NCBI GenBank assembly: GCA_018882965.1
Contig: VEQY01000024.1
Location: forward strand, 1 to 42,305
Direction: 5' to 3'
DNA from: Mycobacterium sp.
GTDB lineage: Bacteria; Actinomycetota; Actinomycetes; Mycobacteriales; Mycobacteriaceae
DNA length: 42,305 bases
Part shown: piece by piece, positions 34,118 through 42,305 of the stretch
How the letters are laid out: every line of letters begins with the position of its first letter
Numbering within the stretch: the first letter of the stretch is position 1
Notes under the pieces: generated by a model
Told to the model about the DNA's origin: nothing
Seen by the model: only the letters and a program-made list of their open reading frames with translations
Databases searched by the model: none
Translations under genes and position numbers: made by a program

Positions 34118-35701
34118 ATGACCGCGCGAACCCTGATCGGGCGCAGGCCCATCCGACGCGCCCTGATCAGCGTGTACGACAAGAGCGGCCTGATCCCGTT
34201 CGCCCGCGGGTTGCACGAGGCGGGCGTCGCCATCGTCTCCACGGGCTCCACGGCCAAAGCCATTGCCGAGAAGGGTATTCCGGTCACGCCCGTGGAGTTC
34301 GTCACCGGTTTCCCCGAGGTGCTCGATGGCCGGGTCAAGACCCTGCACCCGATGATCCACGCGGGCCTGCTCGCCGATACCCGCAACCCCGAACACCTCG
34401 CCGCGCTGGAGCGGCTCAAGGTCGAGCCCTTCGATCTGCTGGTGGCGAATCTCTATCCCTTCAGCGAGACGGTGGACTCCGGCGCGGAGATCGACGAGTG
34501 CGTCGAGCAGATCGACATCGGCGGGCCGTCGATGGTGCGTGCAGCGGCCAAGAACCACGCCAGCGTGGCGGTGGTGGTCGAGCCCCTGGGCTACGACGGT
34601 GTGCTCGCCGCGGTGCGCGGCGGTGGTTTCACCCTCGAGGAGCGGAAGAAGCTGGCGGCGTTGGCATTCCGGCACACCGCCGAGTACGACCTGGCGGTGG
34701 CGGGCTGGATGGGGACCGTGCTCGCGCCCGAGGAGGGTGACGCGCCGGGCTTTCTGCCGCCGTGGTTCGGCCGTGTCTGGCGGCGGACGTCACTGCTGCG
34801 CTACGGCGAGAACCCGCACCAGCGGGCCGCGCTCTACAGCGACGACGTGGGCTGGCCGGGCCTGGCCCAGGCGCAGCAGCTGCACGGAAAAGAGATGAGC
34901 TACAACAACTTCACCGATGCCGACGCGGCGTGGCGGGCGGCGTTCGACCACGAGCAGATCTGCGTGGCGATCATCAAGCACGCCAACCCGTGCGGCATCG
35001 CGATCTCCCCGGAGTCGGTGGCCGACGCGCACCGCAAGGCGCATGCCTGCGATCCGCTGAGCGCGTTCGGCGGGGTGATCGCGACCAACACCGAGGTGAC
35101 CTGCGCGATGGCCGAGCAGGTCGCCGAGATCTTCACCGAGGTGATCGTCGCCCCCGCCTACGAGGAGGGCGCGGTGTCGATCCTGGCCCGCAAGAAGAAC
35201 ATCCGGGTGCTGCTGGCCGCCGAGCCTGCCATCGGCGGGGTGGAACTGCGTCAGATCAGCGGCGGGTTGCTGCTGCAGCAGCGCGACGGCTTGGACGCCC
35301 CGGGTGACGACCCGGCGCACTGGACGCTGGCCGCCGGTCCGGCCGCCGACGCCGCGACGCTGGCCGATCTGCGTTTCGCGTGGCGCAGCTGCCGGGCGGT
35401 GAAATCGAATGCGATCGTGATCGCCGCCGACGGCGCGACGGTCGGGGTCGGCATGGGTCAGGTCAACCGGGTCGACGCCGCACGGCTGGCGGTCGAGCGT
35501 GGCGGGGCGCGGGTGACGGGGGCGGTGGCCGCCTCGGATGCGTTCTTCCCGTTCCCCGACGGACTGGAGGTGCTCACCGCCGCCGGGGTGACCGCCGTGG
35601 TGCATCCGGGCGGATCGGTGCGCGACGAGGAGGTGACGGCGGCCGCCGCGGCCGCCGGGATCACCCTCTATCTGACCGGCGAGCGGCACTTCGCCCACTA
35701 G
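34118..35701 (+). CDS. purH: Bifunctional AICAR formyltransferase / IMP cyclohydrolase
   Basis: PurH carries out the last two steps of IMP synthesis. The N-terminal MGS-like cyclohydrolase domain (about 1-200) has [35 protein letters not shown] and [13 protein letters not shown]. The formyltransferase domain has [14 protein letters not shown] and the catalytic Lys-His pair 287-288 in [12 protein letters not shown]. Further motifs are [22 protein letters not shown] and [12 protein letters not shown], and it ends with [17 protein letters not shown] residues. At 527 residues it is full length. The ATG is preceded by AGGA ten bases upstream. A long palindrome follows the stop codon. Confidence 0.97.
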   Translation: MTARTLIGRRPIRRALISVYDKSGLIPFARGLHEAGVAIVSTGSTAKAIAEKGIPVTPVEFVTGFPEVLDGRVKTLHPMIHAGLLADTRNPEHLAALERLKVEPFDLLVANLYPFSETVDSGAEIDECVEQIDIGGPSMVRAAAKNHASVAVVVEPLGYDGVLAAVRGGGFTLEERKKLAALAFRHTAEYDLAVAGWMGTVLAPEEGDAPGFLPPWFGRVWRRTSLLRYGENPHQRAALYSDDVGWPGLAQAQQLHGKEMSYNNFTDADAAWRAAFDHEQICVAIIKHANPCGIAISPESVADAHRKAHACDPLSAFGGVIATNTEVTCAMAEQVAEIFTEVIVAPAYEEGAVSILARKKNIRVLLAAEPAIGGVELRQISGGLLLQQRDGLDAPGDDPAHWTLAAGPAADAATLADLRFAWRSCRAVKSNAIVIAADGATVGVGMGQVNRVDAARLAVERGGARVTGAVAASDAFFPFPDGLEVLTAAGVTAVVHPGGSVRDEEVTAAAAAAGITLYLTGERHFAH

Positions 35702-35710
35702 TCCCACCCC

Positions 35711-35770
35711 GCGAGCAGACGCAAACTCCCCAATTTGGGGCGGAATTATTGCCAGTTTGCGTCTGCTCGC
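35711..35770. repeat. Long palindrome between purH and the AAA-ATPase gene
   Basis: The left arm GCGAGCAGACGCAAACT (35711-35727) is perfectly complementary to the right arm AGTTTGCGTCTGCTCGC (35754-35770). Inside lies a smaller hairpin CCCCA-ATT-TGGGG (35728-35740). It begins 10 bp after the purH stop and ends 34 bp before the next start. It could end purH transcripts. The composition, with an AT-rich centre, is unlike the neighbouring genes, and it resembles dispersed palindromic intergenic elements I associate with mycobacteria; no second copy was noticed in this window. Confidence 0.85.
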
Positions 35771-35804
35771 CGCGGGAGGGGACCGCAGCCGTAGCGTGGA
35801 GGGC

Positions 35805-37184
35805 GTGAACCCACCCGACGGCCTCCCGCAGACCCTGGGCGCGCTGCGCGCTGCCGGCCACCGCGAACGCTCGGTCAAGGAGGAGATCCGGGAGAACCTG
35901 ATCGCCGGCCTGGCCGCCGGGGACGACGTGTGGCCGGGCATCTTCGGGTTCGAGGACACCGTGCTGCCCCAGTTGGAGCGGGCGCTGATCGCCGGCCACG
36001 ACGTGGTGCTGCTGGGCGAGCGCGGCCAGGGCAAGACCCGGCTGCTGCGCTCGCTGATCAACCTGCTCGACGAGTGGACGCCGGTGATCGCCGGTGCCGA
36101 ACTCGGCGAGCACCCCTATTCGCCGATCACCCCGGAGTCGATCCGCCGCGCGGCGGAACTGGGCGACGAACTCCCCGTGGCGTGGCGCCACCGCAGCGAG
36201 CGCTACACCGAGAAGCTGGCCACGCCCGACACCAGTGTGGCCGACCTGGTCGGCGACATCGACCCGATCAAGGTCGCCGAGGGCCGCACCCTCGGCGACC
36301 CGGAGACCATCGCCTACGGCCTGATTCCGCGTGCGCACCGCGGCATCGTGGCGGTCAACGAACTGCCCGACCTCGCCGAGCGCATCCAGGTCTCGATGCT
36401 CAACGTGATGGAGGAGCGCGACATCCAGGTCCGCGGGTACACCCTGCGGCTGCCGCTGGACGTGCTGGTGGTGGCCAGCGCCAACCCGGAGGACTACACC
36501 AACCGCGGGCGCATCATCACCCCGCTCAAGGACCGCTTCGGCGCTGAGATCCGCACCCACTATCCCCTCGAACTCGACGCCGAGGTGGGCGTGATCGCGC
36601 AGGAGGCGCACCTGACCGCAGCCGTGCCCGCCTACCTGCTGCAGATCGTCGCCCGCTTCGCCCGGCTGCTGCGCGAGTCCAACGCGATCGATCAGCGCTC
36701 GGGGGTGTCGGCCCGGTTCGCGATCGCCGCCGCCGAGACGGTGGCCGCCTCCGCGCGTCACCGCGACGCGGTGCTCGGCGAGGACGAGCCGGTGGCCCGG
36801 GTGGTCGACCTGGGCACGGTGATCGACGTGCTGCGCGGCAAGCTGGAGTTCGAGTCCGGCGAGGAGGGCCGGGAGGTCGCGGTGCTCGAGCACCTGCTGC
36901 GCCGCGCCACCGCCGACACCGCCCAGCGCGCCCTCGGCGGCATCGACGTCGGCCCGCTGGTGGCCGCGGTGGGGGACTCGGCGGTGACCACCGGCGAGCA
37001 GATCTCGGCCAAGGAGGTGCTGCTCGCGCTGCCCCCGCTGCCGGTGATCGACGCGATCGCCGACCGGCTGGACGCGAAAACCGAGGGCGAGCGGGCCGCG
37101 GCGCTGGAACTCGCGCTGGAGGCGCTCTACCTCGCCAAGAAGATCGACAAGAGCACCGAGACCGGTGAGACGGTGTATGGCTAA
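35805..37184 (+). CDS. Mg-chelatase/MoxR-like AAA+ ATPase (Rv0958-like)
   Basis: A 459-residue AAA+ protein. Walker A is GERGQGKTRLL with Lys77. The Walker B region reads GIVAVNELPDLAERIQ with Asn185-Glu186 where most relatives have Asp-Glu. VVASANPEDYTNRGRIITPLKDRFGAEI is sensor 1 and the arginine-finger region, and SGVSARFAIAAAETVAASA is the lid. The family (ChlI/MoxR type) works with VWA-domain partners as a chaperone or metal-insertion machine, and the next gene is such a partner, overlapping by 8 bp. The GTG at 35805 gives the expected length and is preceded by GGAGG; TAGCGT at 35792 could be a -10. An open extension upstream runs through the palindrome and is not used. Confidence 0.88.
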   Translation: MNPPDGLPQTLGALRAAGHRERSVKEEIRENLIAGLAAGDDVWPGIFGFEDTVLPQLERALIAGHDVVLLGERGQGKTRLLRSLINLLDEWTPVIAGAELGEHPYSPITPESIRRAAELGDELPVAWRHRSERYTEKLATPDTSVADLVGDIDPIKVAEGRTLGDPETIAYGLIPRAHRGIVAVNELPDLAERIQVSMLNVMEERDIQVRGYTLRLPLDVLVVASANPEDYTNRGRIITPLKDRFGAEIRTHYPLELDAEVGVIAQEAHLTAAVPAYLLQIVARFARLLRESNAIDQRSGVSARFAIAAAETVAASARHRDAVLGEDEPVARVVDLGTVIDVLRGKLEFESGEEGREVAVLEHLLRRATADTAQRALGGIDVGPLVAAVGDSAVTTGEQISAKEVLLALPPLPVIDAIADRLDAKTEGERAAALELALEALYLAKKIDKSTETGETVYG

Positions 37185-39168
37185 ACCGCGCCGCGGCCAC
37201 GACTCGCGCTACTCCTCCTACACCGGCGGCCCCGATCCGCTGGCGCCGCCGGTGGATCTGCGCGAGGCGCTCGAACAGATCGGCCGCGACGTCATGGAGG
37301 GCACCTCGCCGCGCCGGGCGCTCTCGGAGCTGCTGCGCCGGGGCACCAAGAGCATGAAGGGGGCCGACCGGCTGGCCGCCGAGGTGAATCGCCGCCGCCG
37401 GGAGTTGCTGTCGCGCAACAACCTTGACGGCACCCTGCAGGAGATCAAGAAGCTGCTCGATGAGGCGGTGCTGGCCGAGCGCAAGGAACTCGCGCGTGCG
37501 CTCGATGACGACGCCCGGTTCGCCGAGATGCAGATGGAGTCGCTGCCGGCCTCACCGGCCAAGGCCGTCCAGGAGCTCTCCGAGTACGACTGGCGCAGCG
37601 CCGAGGCCCGGGGAAAATACGAGCAGATCAAAGACCTGCTCGGCCGGGAGATGCTCGACCAGCGCTTCGCCGGCATGAAGCAGGCGCTGGAGAACGCCAC
37701 CGACGAAGACCGCCAGGCCGTCAACGAGATGCTCGACGACCTCAACGATCTGCTCGACAAGCACGCGAAAGGCGAGGACACCGAGCAGGACTTCGCCGAG
37801 TTCATGGCCAAGCACGGTCAGTACTTCCCGGAGAACCCGCGCAACGTCGAGGAGCTGCTGGACTCGTTGGCCAAGCGCGCCGCGGCCGCGCAGCGGTTCC
37901 GCAACTCGCTGTCGGCTGAGCAGCGCGCCGAGCTGGACGCGCTGGCCCAGCAGGCGTTCGGCTCCCCGCAGCTGATGAACGCCCTGGGCCGGCTGGACGC
38001 GCACCTGCGGTCGGCCCGGCCCGGCGAGGACTGGGACGGATCCTCGGAGTTCTCCGGGGACAACCCGCTGGGCATGGGCCAGGGCGCGCAGGCGCTGGCC
38101 GACATCGCCGAACTCGAGCAGCTCGCCGAGCAGCTCTCGCAGAGCTACGCCGGGGCCAGCATGGACGACGTCGACCTCGATGCGTTGGCCCGCCAGCTCG
38201 GCGAGGACGCCGCCGTGGACGCGCGCACGCTGGCCGAGCTGGAGCGCGCGCTGATGAACCAGGGCTTCCTGGACCGGGGATCGGACGGCCGGTGGCGGCT
38301 GTCACCCAAGGCGATGCGTCAGCTCGGCCAGGCCGCGCTGCGCGATGTGGCCCAACAGCTTTCGGGACGCCACGGCGAGCGCGAGACCCGCCGCGCCGGG
38401 GCGGCCGGCGAGCTGACCGGAGCGACGCGCCCGTGGTCCTTCGGGGACACCGAACCGTGGAACGTCACCCGCACGATCACCAACGCGGTGCTGCGGCGCG
38501 CCGGATCCGGCGAGGGCGACGACGTGCCGCTGCGGATCGCCGTCGACGACGTCGAGGTCTCCGAGACCGAGACCCGCACCCAGGCGGCCGTCGCCCTGCT
38601 GGTGGACACGTCGTTCTCGATGGTGATGGAGAACCGGTGGCTGCCGATGAAGCGCACCGCGCTGGCACTGCACCACCTGGTGAGCACGCGGTTCCGCTCC
38701 GACGCGCTGCAGATCATCGCCTTCGGCCGCTACGCCCGCACGCTGAGCGCGGCCGAGCTGACCGGCCTGGAGGGGGTCTACGAGCAGGGCACCAACCTGC
38801 ACCACGCGCTGGCCCTGGCCGGCCGGCACCTGCGCCGCCATCCCGTCGCCCAGCCGGTGGTGCTGGTGGTCACCGACGGCGAGCCCACCGCCCATCTGGA
38901 GGGATCCGGCGGGCGGGGCGCGGGGCCGGCGGTGTTCTTCGACTACCCGCCGCACCCGCGCACCATCGCCCACACGGTGCGCGGCTTCGACGAGGTGGCC
39001 CGGCTGGGCGCCCAGATCACCATCTTCCGGCTGGGCGACGATCCGGGGCTGGCCCGGTTCATCGACCAGGTCGCGCGGCGGGTGGAGGGCCGGGTGGTCG
39101 AACCCGACCTCGACGGGCTGGGCGCCGCGGTGGTGGGCGACTACCTGCGGTCGCGGCGGCGGCGCTGA
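37177..39168 (+). CDS. VWA-domain protein, partner of the AAA+ ATPase (Rv0959-like)
   Basis: A 663-residue protein. The first 430 residues are mostly helical and charged (long Glu/Arg/Lys/Leu stretches such as NLDGTLQEIKKLLDEAVLAE and DEDRQAVNEMLDDLNDLLDK) and probably coiled. The C-terminal VWA domain has the MIDAS motif DTSFS (Asp477, Ser479, Ser481), the Thr-containing YEQGTNLHHAL and VVLVVTDGEPTAH. In MoxR-VWA or ChlI-ChlD-like pairs the VWA protein binds the target while the ATPase remodels it. The ATG at 37177 overlaps the ATPase stop, so they are coupled. No substrate protein or cofactor gene is next to them, so the target is unknown. Confidence 0.87.
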   Translation: MAKPRRGHDSRYSSYTGGPDPLAPPVDLREALEQIGRDVMEGTSPRRALSELLRRGTKSMKGADRLAAEVNRRRRELLSRNNLDGTLQEIKKLLDEAVLAERKELARALDDDARFAEMQMESLPASPAKAVQELSEYDWRSAEARGKYEQIKDLLGREMLDQRFAGMKQALENATDEDRQAVNEMLDDLNDLLDKHAKGEDTEQDFAEFMAKHGQYFPENPRNVEELLDSLAKRAAAAQRFRNSLSAEQRAELDALAQQAFGSPQLMNALGRLDAHLRSARPGEDWDGSSEFSGDNPLGMGQGAQALADIAELEQLAEQLSQSYAGASMDDVDLDALARQLGEDAAVDARTLAELERALMNQGFLDRGSDGRWRLSPKAMRQLGQAALRDVAQQLSGRHGERETRRAGAAGELTGATRPWSFGDTEPWNVTRTITNAVLRRAGSGEGDDVPLRIAVDDVEVSETETRTQAAVALLVDTSFSMVMENRWLPMKRTALALHHLVSTRFRSDALQIIAFGRYARTLSAAELTGLEGVYEQGTNLHHALALAGRHLRRHPVAQPVVLVVTDGEPTAHLEGSGGRGAGPAVFFDYPPHPRTIAHTVRGFDEVARLGAQITIFRLGDDPGLARFIDQVARRVEGRVVEPDLDGLGAAVVGDYLRSRRRR

Positions 39169-39709
39169 CCCGCCGCGAGCAACCGGTCAGCATCGGCGGA
39201 CGGTTGCCGCGCCGCGAACGCGGGGCGACCCGCTGCCGCCCGGGGGGCGGGGGAGTCCGAAATCCGGCCCGGGAATCCCTGGCGTGGCGATAGCGCCATT
39301 GCTCGACACCGGAGCTGCGCCGCTTACCGCGTGGTCAGACCCGGGCTTGAACGCCGGGTGGGTTTGCTGTCGGCTAACCGTCGCGGGGTGAGCCCGGACG
39401 GCCGCCGGGGCTCCAACGGGGGCTCTCGGCAAATTTTCCGGCCCCCGCTAAGCCTGAGAGCAAACTGAGAGAAATCTTTTTTCGGCCTGATGCCGGACCG
39501 CCAGCAACCGTGCCGGGGCAGGTTAGGGGACCTTTTTATGGCGTCCCGGCGAGTGCCCCACCGCCGCGCCGTGCGAGAAAAACGCCGCTTCCGTTTGCTC
39601 AACGGCAAACTCACCCCTATCATCGGCGTGACGGTCTACACTGGAGCTCAGCAAACTGGGGAGTCCGTCGCGACCAGCGCGAACCGCACGCAAAGAGGGG
39701 ATCCAGCAC
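39169..39709 (+). promoter_or_regulatory. 541-bp non-coding region upstream of the large secreted protein
   Basis: No credible gene is visible. Two hairpins follow the VWA gene: GAGCCCGG / CCGGGGCTC (39390-39413) and CGGGGGCT / GGCCCCCG (39417-39447), perhaps a terminator. Two direct CTGAGAG copies lie at 39454 and 39465. AGGTTAGGGGACCT (39520-39533) contains an IdeR-like half site but its right arm is poor. The best promoter is TTGCTC (39595-39600), 17 bp, TATCAT (39618-39623), giving a leader of about 80 nt. The inverted repeat GTTTGC-TCAACG-GCAAAC (39593-39610) covers the -35. AT content is clearly higher than in neighbouring genes from 39430 on. No riboswitch class was recognised. Confidence 0.5.
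39593..39623 (+). promoter_or_regulatory. Candidate promoter with inverted repeat over the -35
   Basis: TTGCTC and TATCAT are spaced 17 bp apart, close to a housekeeping promoter. GTTTGC and GCAAAC, six bases apart, form an inverted repeat over the -35 and could be an operator. Start of the downstream gene: ATG 39710. Confidence 0.45.
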
Positions 39710-41161
39710 ATGGCGACTCAGACTCGGCCGCACCTGAAACTCGGCGCGGCACTGGCCAGTGCCGCCGTGATCGCCGCGGCCGCCCCGGCGGTGGCGCCGC
39801 AGGTCTCGCTGCCCGCTCCGACCGCACTGTCGACCGCGGCCTACGAGCTGACCACCTTCGCCGACCTGCTGACGATCCCCTTCGACGAGTGGACCGACCT
39901 TCTCTTCGGCAATGCAAGCTGGGGAAATAGGATCAGCAACTTCCAGGAGAACGGTCTCATCCTCGATCCGTGGGCCACGGTCTGCACTGCGCAGTCCGGC
40001 GGCGGCTGCTTCCAGAGCGGCATCACCGGGGCGCTGTACCTGGCCTCCGATGCCCTGGTCAACGGCACCTACTACGACTACGACATCAACCCGGAGACGG
40101 GTAATCCCTACGGCCTCACGGCAGGCCCCACGGTCAATGCGGTCAACTACTTCTGGGAGCCGTTCTACATCCAGACAACCGGAAACGGAACCGCCCAAAC
40201 GACCATCCAGAACGTTTCGGCCGGCATCAGCGCGGCATCGCAGTACCTGCTCATGGCGACGATCGGCGGATGCACGCCGGTGGAGGACGGGGGCGGGCCG
40301 TGCACCCCGCCGTCGGAGGTTGCCTACATCAACGCCAACTACCCCCCGGATGATCAGCCCTTCCCGAACCCCGACGAATTGCTCTACCCCAACCCGATCG
40401 GTCAGGCGATCTGGGCGGCGTACTACGGCCCCTACCTGCTGACCCTCGGCTGGGAGCGCAGTTTGTCGGCGATCTCGGTTGCGGCCTACAGCATCCCCGT
40501 GGTGGGTCCCTACATCTACGGCACCATCCAGGCCTACCTCGGCGACCTTCAGACGCCGTCGGTCGACGCGCCGACGTTGGGGCTCTACTACGGGCCGGGC
40601 CTGTCCGGGATCCTGCAGTTCTGGGTCAACGTGCTGGCCGGCGTACAGCCGCCGCCGCCGCCGCCGGCGGCCGCCGCCCCGGCAGCCAGTGCGCCCTCCG
40701 CCGTGGCGGTGCAGGCCGCCGAGGCCGCGCCCGGCGAGGCGGTCGGGCTGCCCGGTGCGAACGTCGCCGCTGACGCAGCGGCGCCGACCGGCGAGACCCC
40801 GAACGCGGTCGCCCCGCCGGTCGCGGCGGACGCGGCCGCTGAACCCACCGTGGAGTCCGTGCGGGCGGGTGCCGAGGCGGACAGTGCGCCGGCCCAGCCG
40901 GCCGACGACGCGACGGGCGGCACCGAGAACGGCACCGAGAACGGAACCGAGAACGACTCGGCGACCAACGCCGCGGACGCCGCGGACGGCACTGAGGTGA
41001 CCGCAGCACCGGCGGCCGACGCCCGGGGTGCTGCCGAGAAGGCACCGCGGCGCGGACTGCGCGGGGCACTGGAGAACGCCACCGCGAAGGTCGCCGCCGG
41101 CCTCGAGCGGGCCAAGAAGGGCGCCGCGTCGAGCCGGAAGGCGACGGCGGCCGCCGAGTAA
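39710..41161 (+). CDS. Large secreted mycobacterial protein of unknown function
   Basis: A 483-residue exported protein. The signal peptide MATQTRPHLKLGAALASAAV continues to a likely cleavage near residue 30. The folded part (about 35-310) is rich in aromatic residues (LTIPFDEWTDLLFGNASWGN; YYDYDINPETGNPYG; YGPYLLTLGWERSLSAI) and has four cysteines in two pairs (TVCTAQSGGGC and GGCTPVEDGGGPC), so disulfides are likely. From about 312 the chain is Pro/Ala-rich low complexity, with six prolines in a row, then three GTEN repeats near 405-417 and a basic Lys/Arg end. It resembles a paralogous family of secreted, possibly outer-membrane proteins of non-tuberculous mycobacteria, but I cannot name the family with confidence. 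The ribosome site AGAGGGG precedes the ATG. Confidence 0.82.
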   Translation: MATQTRPHLKLGAALASAAVIAAAAPAVAPQVSLPAPTALSTAAYELTTFADLLTIPFDEWTDLLFGNASWGNRISNFQENGLILDPWATVCTAQSGGGCFQSGITGALYLASDALVNGTYYDYDINPETGNPYGLTAGPTVNAVNYFWEPFYIQTTGNGTAQTTIQNVSAGISAASQYLLMATIGGCTPVEDGGGPCTPPSEVAYINANYPPDDQPFPNPDELLYPNPIGQAIWAAYYGPYLLTLGWERSLSAISVAAYSIPVVGPYIYGTIQAYLGDLQTPSVDAPTLGLYYGPGLSGILQFWVNVLAGVQPPPPPPAAAAPAASAPSAVAVQAAEAAPGEAVGLPGANVAADAAAPTGETPNAVAPPVAADAAAEPTVESVRAGAEADSAPAQPADDATGGTENGTENGTENDSATNAADAADGTEVTAAPAADARGAAEKAPRRGLRGALENATAKVAAGLERAKKGAASSRKATAAAE

Positions 41162-41165
41162 CCCG

Positions 41166-41762
41166 TCAGGCCCAACCCGATGGGGCGGGCGGTTCGGCGG
41201 GGACGCGCGGGCGGCGCCTGACGCTCACCCCGCCGCCCAGCGAGAAGCCGCGCACGGTCACCGTCGGCGCGCCGGGCGCCCCGGGTCCGACCGTGCGGTC
41301 CAGGCCGCCCAGCACGGCGACGCCGCGTACTTCCACGTTGACCTCCGGCGGCAGCACGATGGTCACCCGCCCGAGGATCGCGTAGGCGTTGATCTGCACC
41401 CGAGGTGAGGTGAAGTCGGCGTGGCGCAGGTCCACCATGCCGCCGCCGAACACGGTGACGGTCGTCAACCGCCCGGGAACACACCAGCGGCCGCGCCGCT
41501 CGAACCCGCTCAGCAGCGCCAGCAGCACCGTCGAGGGCGCGGGCCGGCACGGGCCGCGCCGGAACTCCAGCGCCTCGGGCAGGTCGTAGCCGAGGCGCTC
41601 CAACTCGCCGTAGGACGTCGCGGCGTACGCCCGGACCAGGCGGCGCTCGTACTCCGGCACCGACAGCCGCCCGTTGGCGGCGGCCTCGGCCAGCAACTGG
41701 GCGACCGAGATGCGGTCGTCGTCGCTGACCTGTCCGGCGTCGTGGGGGATCGGGTGGCTCAT
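41166..41762 (-). CDS. DUF1707 domain protein (Rv0966c-like)
   Basis: A 198-residue protein with an N-terminal DUF1707 motif (VSDDDRISVAQLLAEAAANGRL then EYERRLVRAYAATSYGEL, about 12-55). The C-terminal half contains a beta-rich repeat region like the LiaF C-terminus (VTVFGGGMVDLRHADF, INAYAILGRVTIVLPPEV, VRGVAVLGGLDRTVG). Such proteins are thought to sense or respond to envelope stress; this one has no membrane helix and no direct evidence of role. The ATG at 41762 has GAGG upstream. In the M. tuberculosis order the copper-responsive csoR-ctpV block lies between this gene and echA7; here echA follows at once, 46 nt upstream on the same strand, so they may be co-transcribed. Confidence 0.85.
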   Translation of the reverse strand: MSHPIPHDAGQVSDDDRISVAQLLAEAAANGRLSVPEYERRLVRAYAATSYGELERLGYDLPEALEFRRGPCRPAPSTVLLALLSGFERRGRWCVPGRLTTVTVFGGGMVDLRHADFTSPRVQINAYAILGRVTIVLPPEVNVEVRGVAVLGGLDRTVGPGAPGAPTVTVRGFSLGGGVSVRRRPRVPAEPPAPSGWA

Positions 41763-41808
41763 CGCGCCTCTGAGAGTACGACCGCTCAGTGCCGCGGCGA
41801 AAGCCCGT

Positions 41809-42305
41809 TCACGGCGCCGCCCACCGCGGCGGGCGCTTCTCCAGGAACGCCAGCATGCCCTCGCGGGCCTCGGCCGAGACGAACAACCGCGCCGACTCCT
41901 CGGCCAGCCGCTCGGCGTCCCGGTCGAAACCGGCCAGCACCGCCGCGGTGGTCAGCGCCTTGGAGGCGGTCAGGCCCTGCGGGGAGGCCTTGGCCAACTC
42001 GGCGGTGACGGCGTCGACCGCGGCGCCGACATCATCGGCGGCGGCACTGACCAGACCGATCTCGGCGGCCCGCTCGGCGCCGAAGCTCTCCCCGGTGAGG
42101 GAGTAGCGGGCGGCCGCGCGCGGCGCGAGCTTGGGCAGCAGGGTCAGCGAGATGATCGCCGGGGCCACCCCGATGCGGGCCTCGGTGAGCGCGAACGTGC
42201 TGCGCGGCCCGGCGACGACGATGTCGCACGCCCCGACCAGACCCAGCCCGCCGGCGCGCACATGACCGTCGACGGCGGCGATCACCGGCACCCGGCACGT
42301 CACGA
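41809..42305 (-). CDS. echA7: Enoyl-CoA hydratase/isomerase family protein, partial (EchA7-like)
   Basis: The C-terminal 164 residues of a crotonase-fold enzyme; the N-terminus lies beyond the window end. Visible motifs are VPVIAAVDGHVRAGGLGLVGACDIVVAG (oxyanion-hole segment, about 28 residues), FALTEARIGVAPAIISLTLL with the position of the catalytic Glu, and the closing EGMLAFLEKRPPRW. Synteny suggests EchA7, which in M. tuberculosis heads a cluster for branched-chain acyl-CoA breakdown (fadE, accA2/accD2). The substrate cannot be told from the fragment. The stop is 46 nt before the DUF1707 start on the same strand. Confidence 0.88.
   Translation of the reverse strand, partial: VTCRVPVIAAVDGHVRAGGLGLVGACDIVVAGPRSTFALTEARIGVAPAIISLTLLPKLAPRAAARYSLTGESFGAERAAEIGLVSAAADDVGAAVDAVTAELAKASPQGLTASKALTTAAVLAGFDRDAERLAEESARLFVSAEAREGMLAFLEKRPPRWAAP

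Noticed and set aside
39169..39709. Riboswitch (c-di-AMP, TPP, cobalamin, M-box classes considered)
   Set aside because: None of the conserved cores I know could be aligned; the hairpins are simple and short.
39490..39930. Gene overlapping the start of the large secreted protein in another frame
   Set aside because: Arg-rich shadow translation, no ribosome site or domain; the signal-peptide protein at 39710 explains the region.

Overview
The window is chromosomal DNA of a high-GC actinobacterium and is clearly mycobacterial, most likely a rapid grower of the Mycolicibacterium type. The gene order follows the M. tuberculosis stretch Rv0937c-Rv0971c as I remember it: ku / ligD, an F420-type oxidoreductase (Rv0940c-like), an Fpg-like glycosylase and SDR (Rv0944-Rv0945), pgi, chorismate mutase, uvrD1, an M23 peptidase, sucC-sucD, a second F420-type oxidoreductase (Rv0953c), Rv0954, perM (Rv0955), purN-purH, an AAA ATPase plus VWA pair (Rv0958-Rv0959), a DUF1707 protein (Rv0966c) and an echA7-like hydratase. 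Several modules sit between these backbone genes and look accessory. No rRNA, tRNA, insertion sequence or CRISPR array was seen.

Layout. 1-3213: the non-homologous end-joining pair ku (minus, cut by the window edge) and ligD (plus), divergent, with a small secreted-protein gene ahead of ku. 3170-4513: a 13E12/DUF222-HNH gene with a LexA (SOS) box over its start codon. 4593-7356: propionyl-CoA-synthetase-like enzyme and F420-type oxidoreductase. 7399-11405: DUF2231 membrane protein divergent from a P1B-5-type metal ATPase with a C-terminal hemerythrin domain, translationally coupled to an MFS transporter. 11416-14489: cobF, a holin-like membrane protein, Fpg/Nei glycosylase, SDR and a Gly-rich secreted peptide. 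14496-18310 (minus): pgi, a DeoD-type nucleoside phosphorylase and a 14-helix MFS transporter. 18360-22644: aldehyde dehydrogenase, MHS transporter, SABATH-type carboxyl methyltransferase and hotdog thioesterase in a tight run. 22655-23170: chorismate mutase with unusual flanks at both ends. 23241-26411: uvrD1 facing an M23 peptidase. 26513-30276: regulatory region, sucCD and a thiolase-like protein. 30273-39168: KstR-box oxidoreductase, two cell-envelope/division proteins, purNH and the AAA/VWA pair. 39169-39709: the only long non-coding stretch. 39710-42305: large secreted protein, DUF1707 protein and partial echA.

The two observations I consider most worth following concern the chorismate mutase gene. 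Upstream is a candidate ribosome-mediated attenuator: a 19-residue leader peptide containing Phe-Phe-Tyr-Gly-Tyr, followed by a GC hairpin with a U-rich tail and a possible competing antiterminator. Downstream are three tandem 34-bp repeats, each a perfect hairpin that also spells the enzyme's Arg-Leu-Gly-His-stop tail. Other regulatory signals include a LexA box on a leaderless HNH gene, a perfect KstR-type operator, a CRP-like site plus 10-bp-phased repeats before sucC, a long palindrome between purH and the AAA gene, and many -10-like hexamers placed 6-7 nt before start codons, which is the layout of leaderless mRNAs.

Functionally the window combines DNA repair (Ku, LigD, UvrD1, Fpg, SOS-linked HNH protein), central carbon metabolism (Pgi, SucCD, aldehyde dehydrogenase, PrpE-like), purine synthesis and salvage, cobalamin and aromatic biosynthesis, and envelope or cell-division functions.
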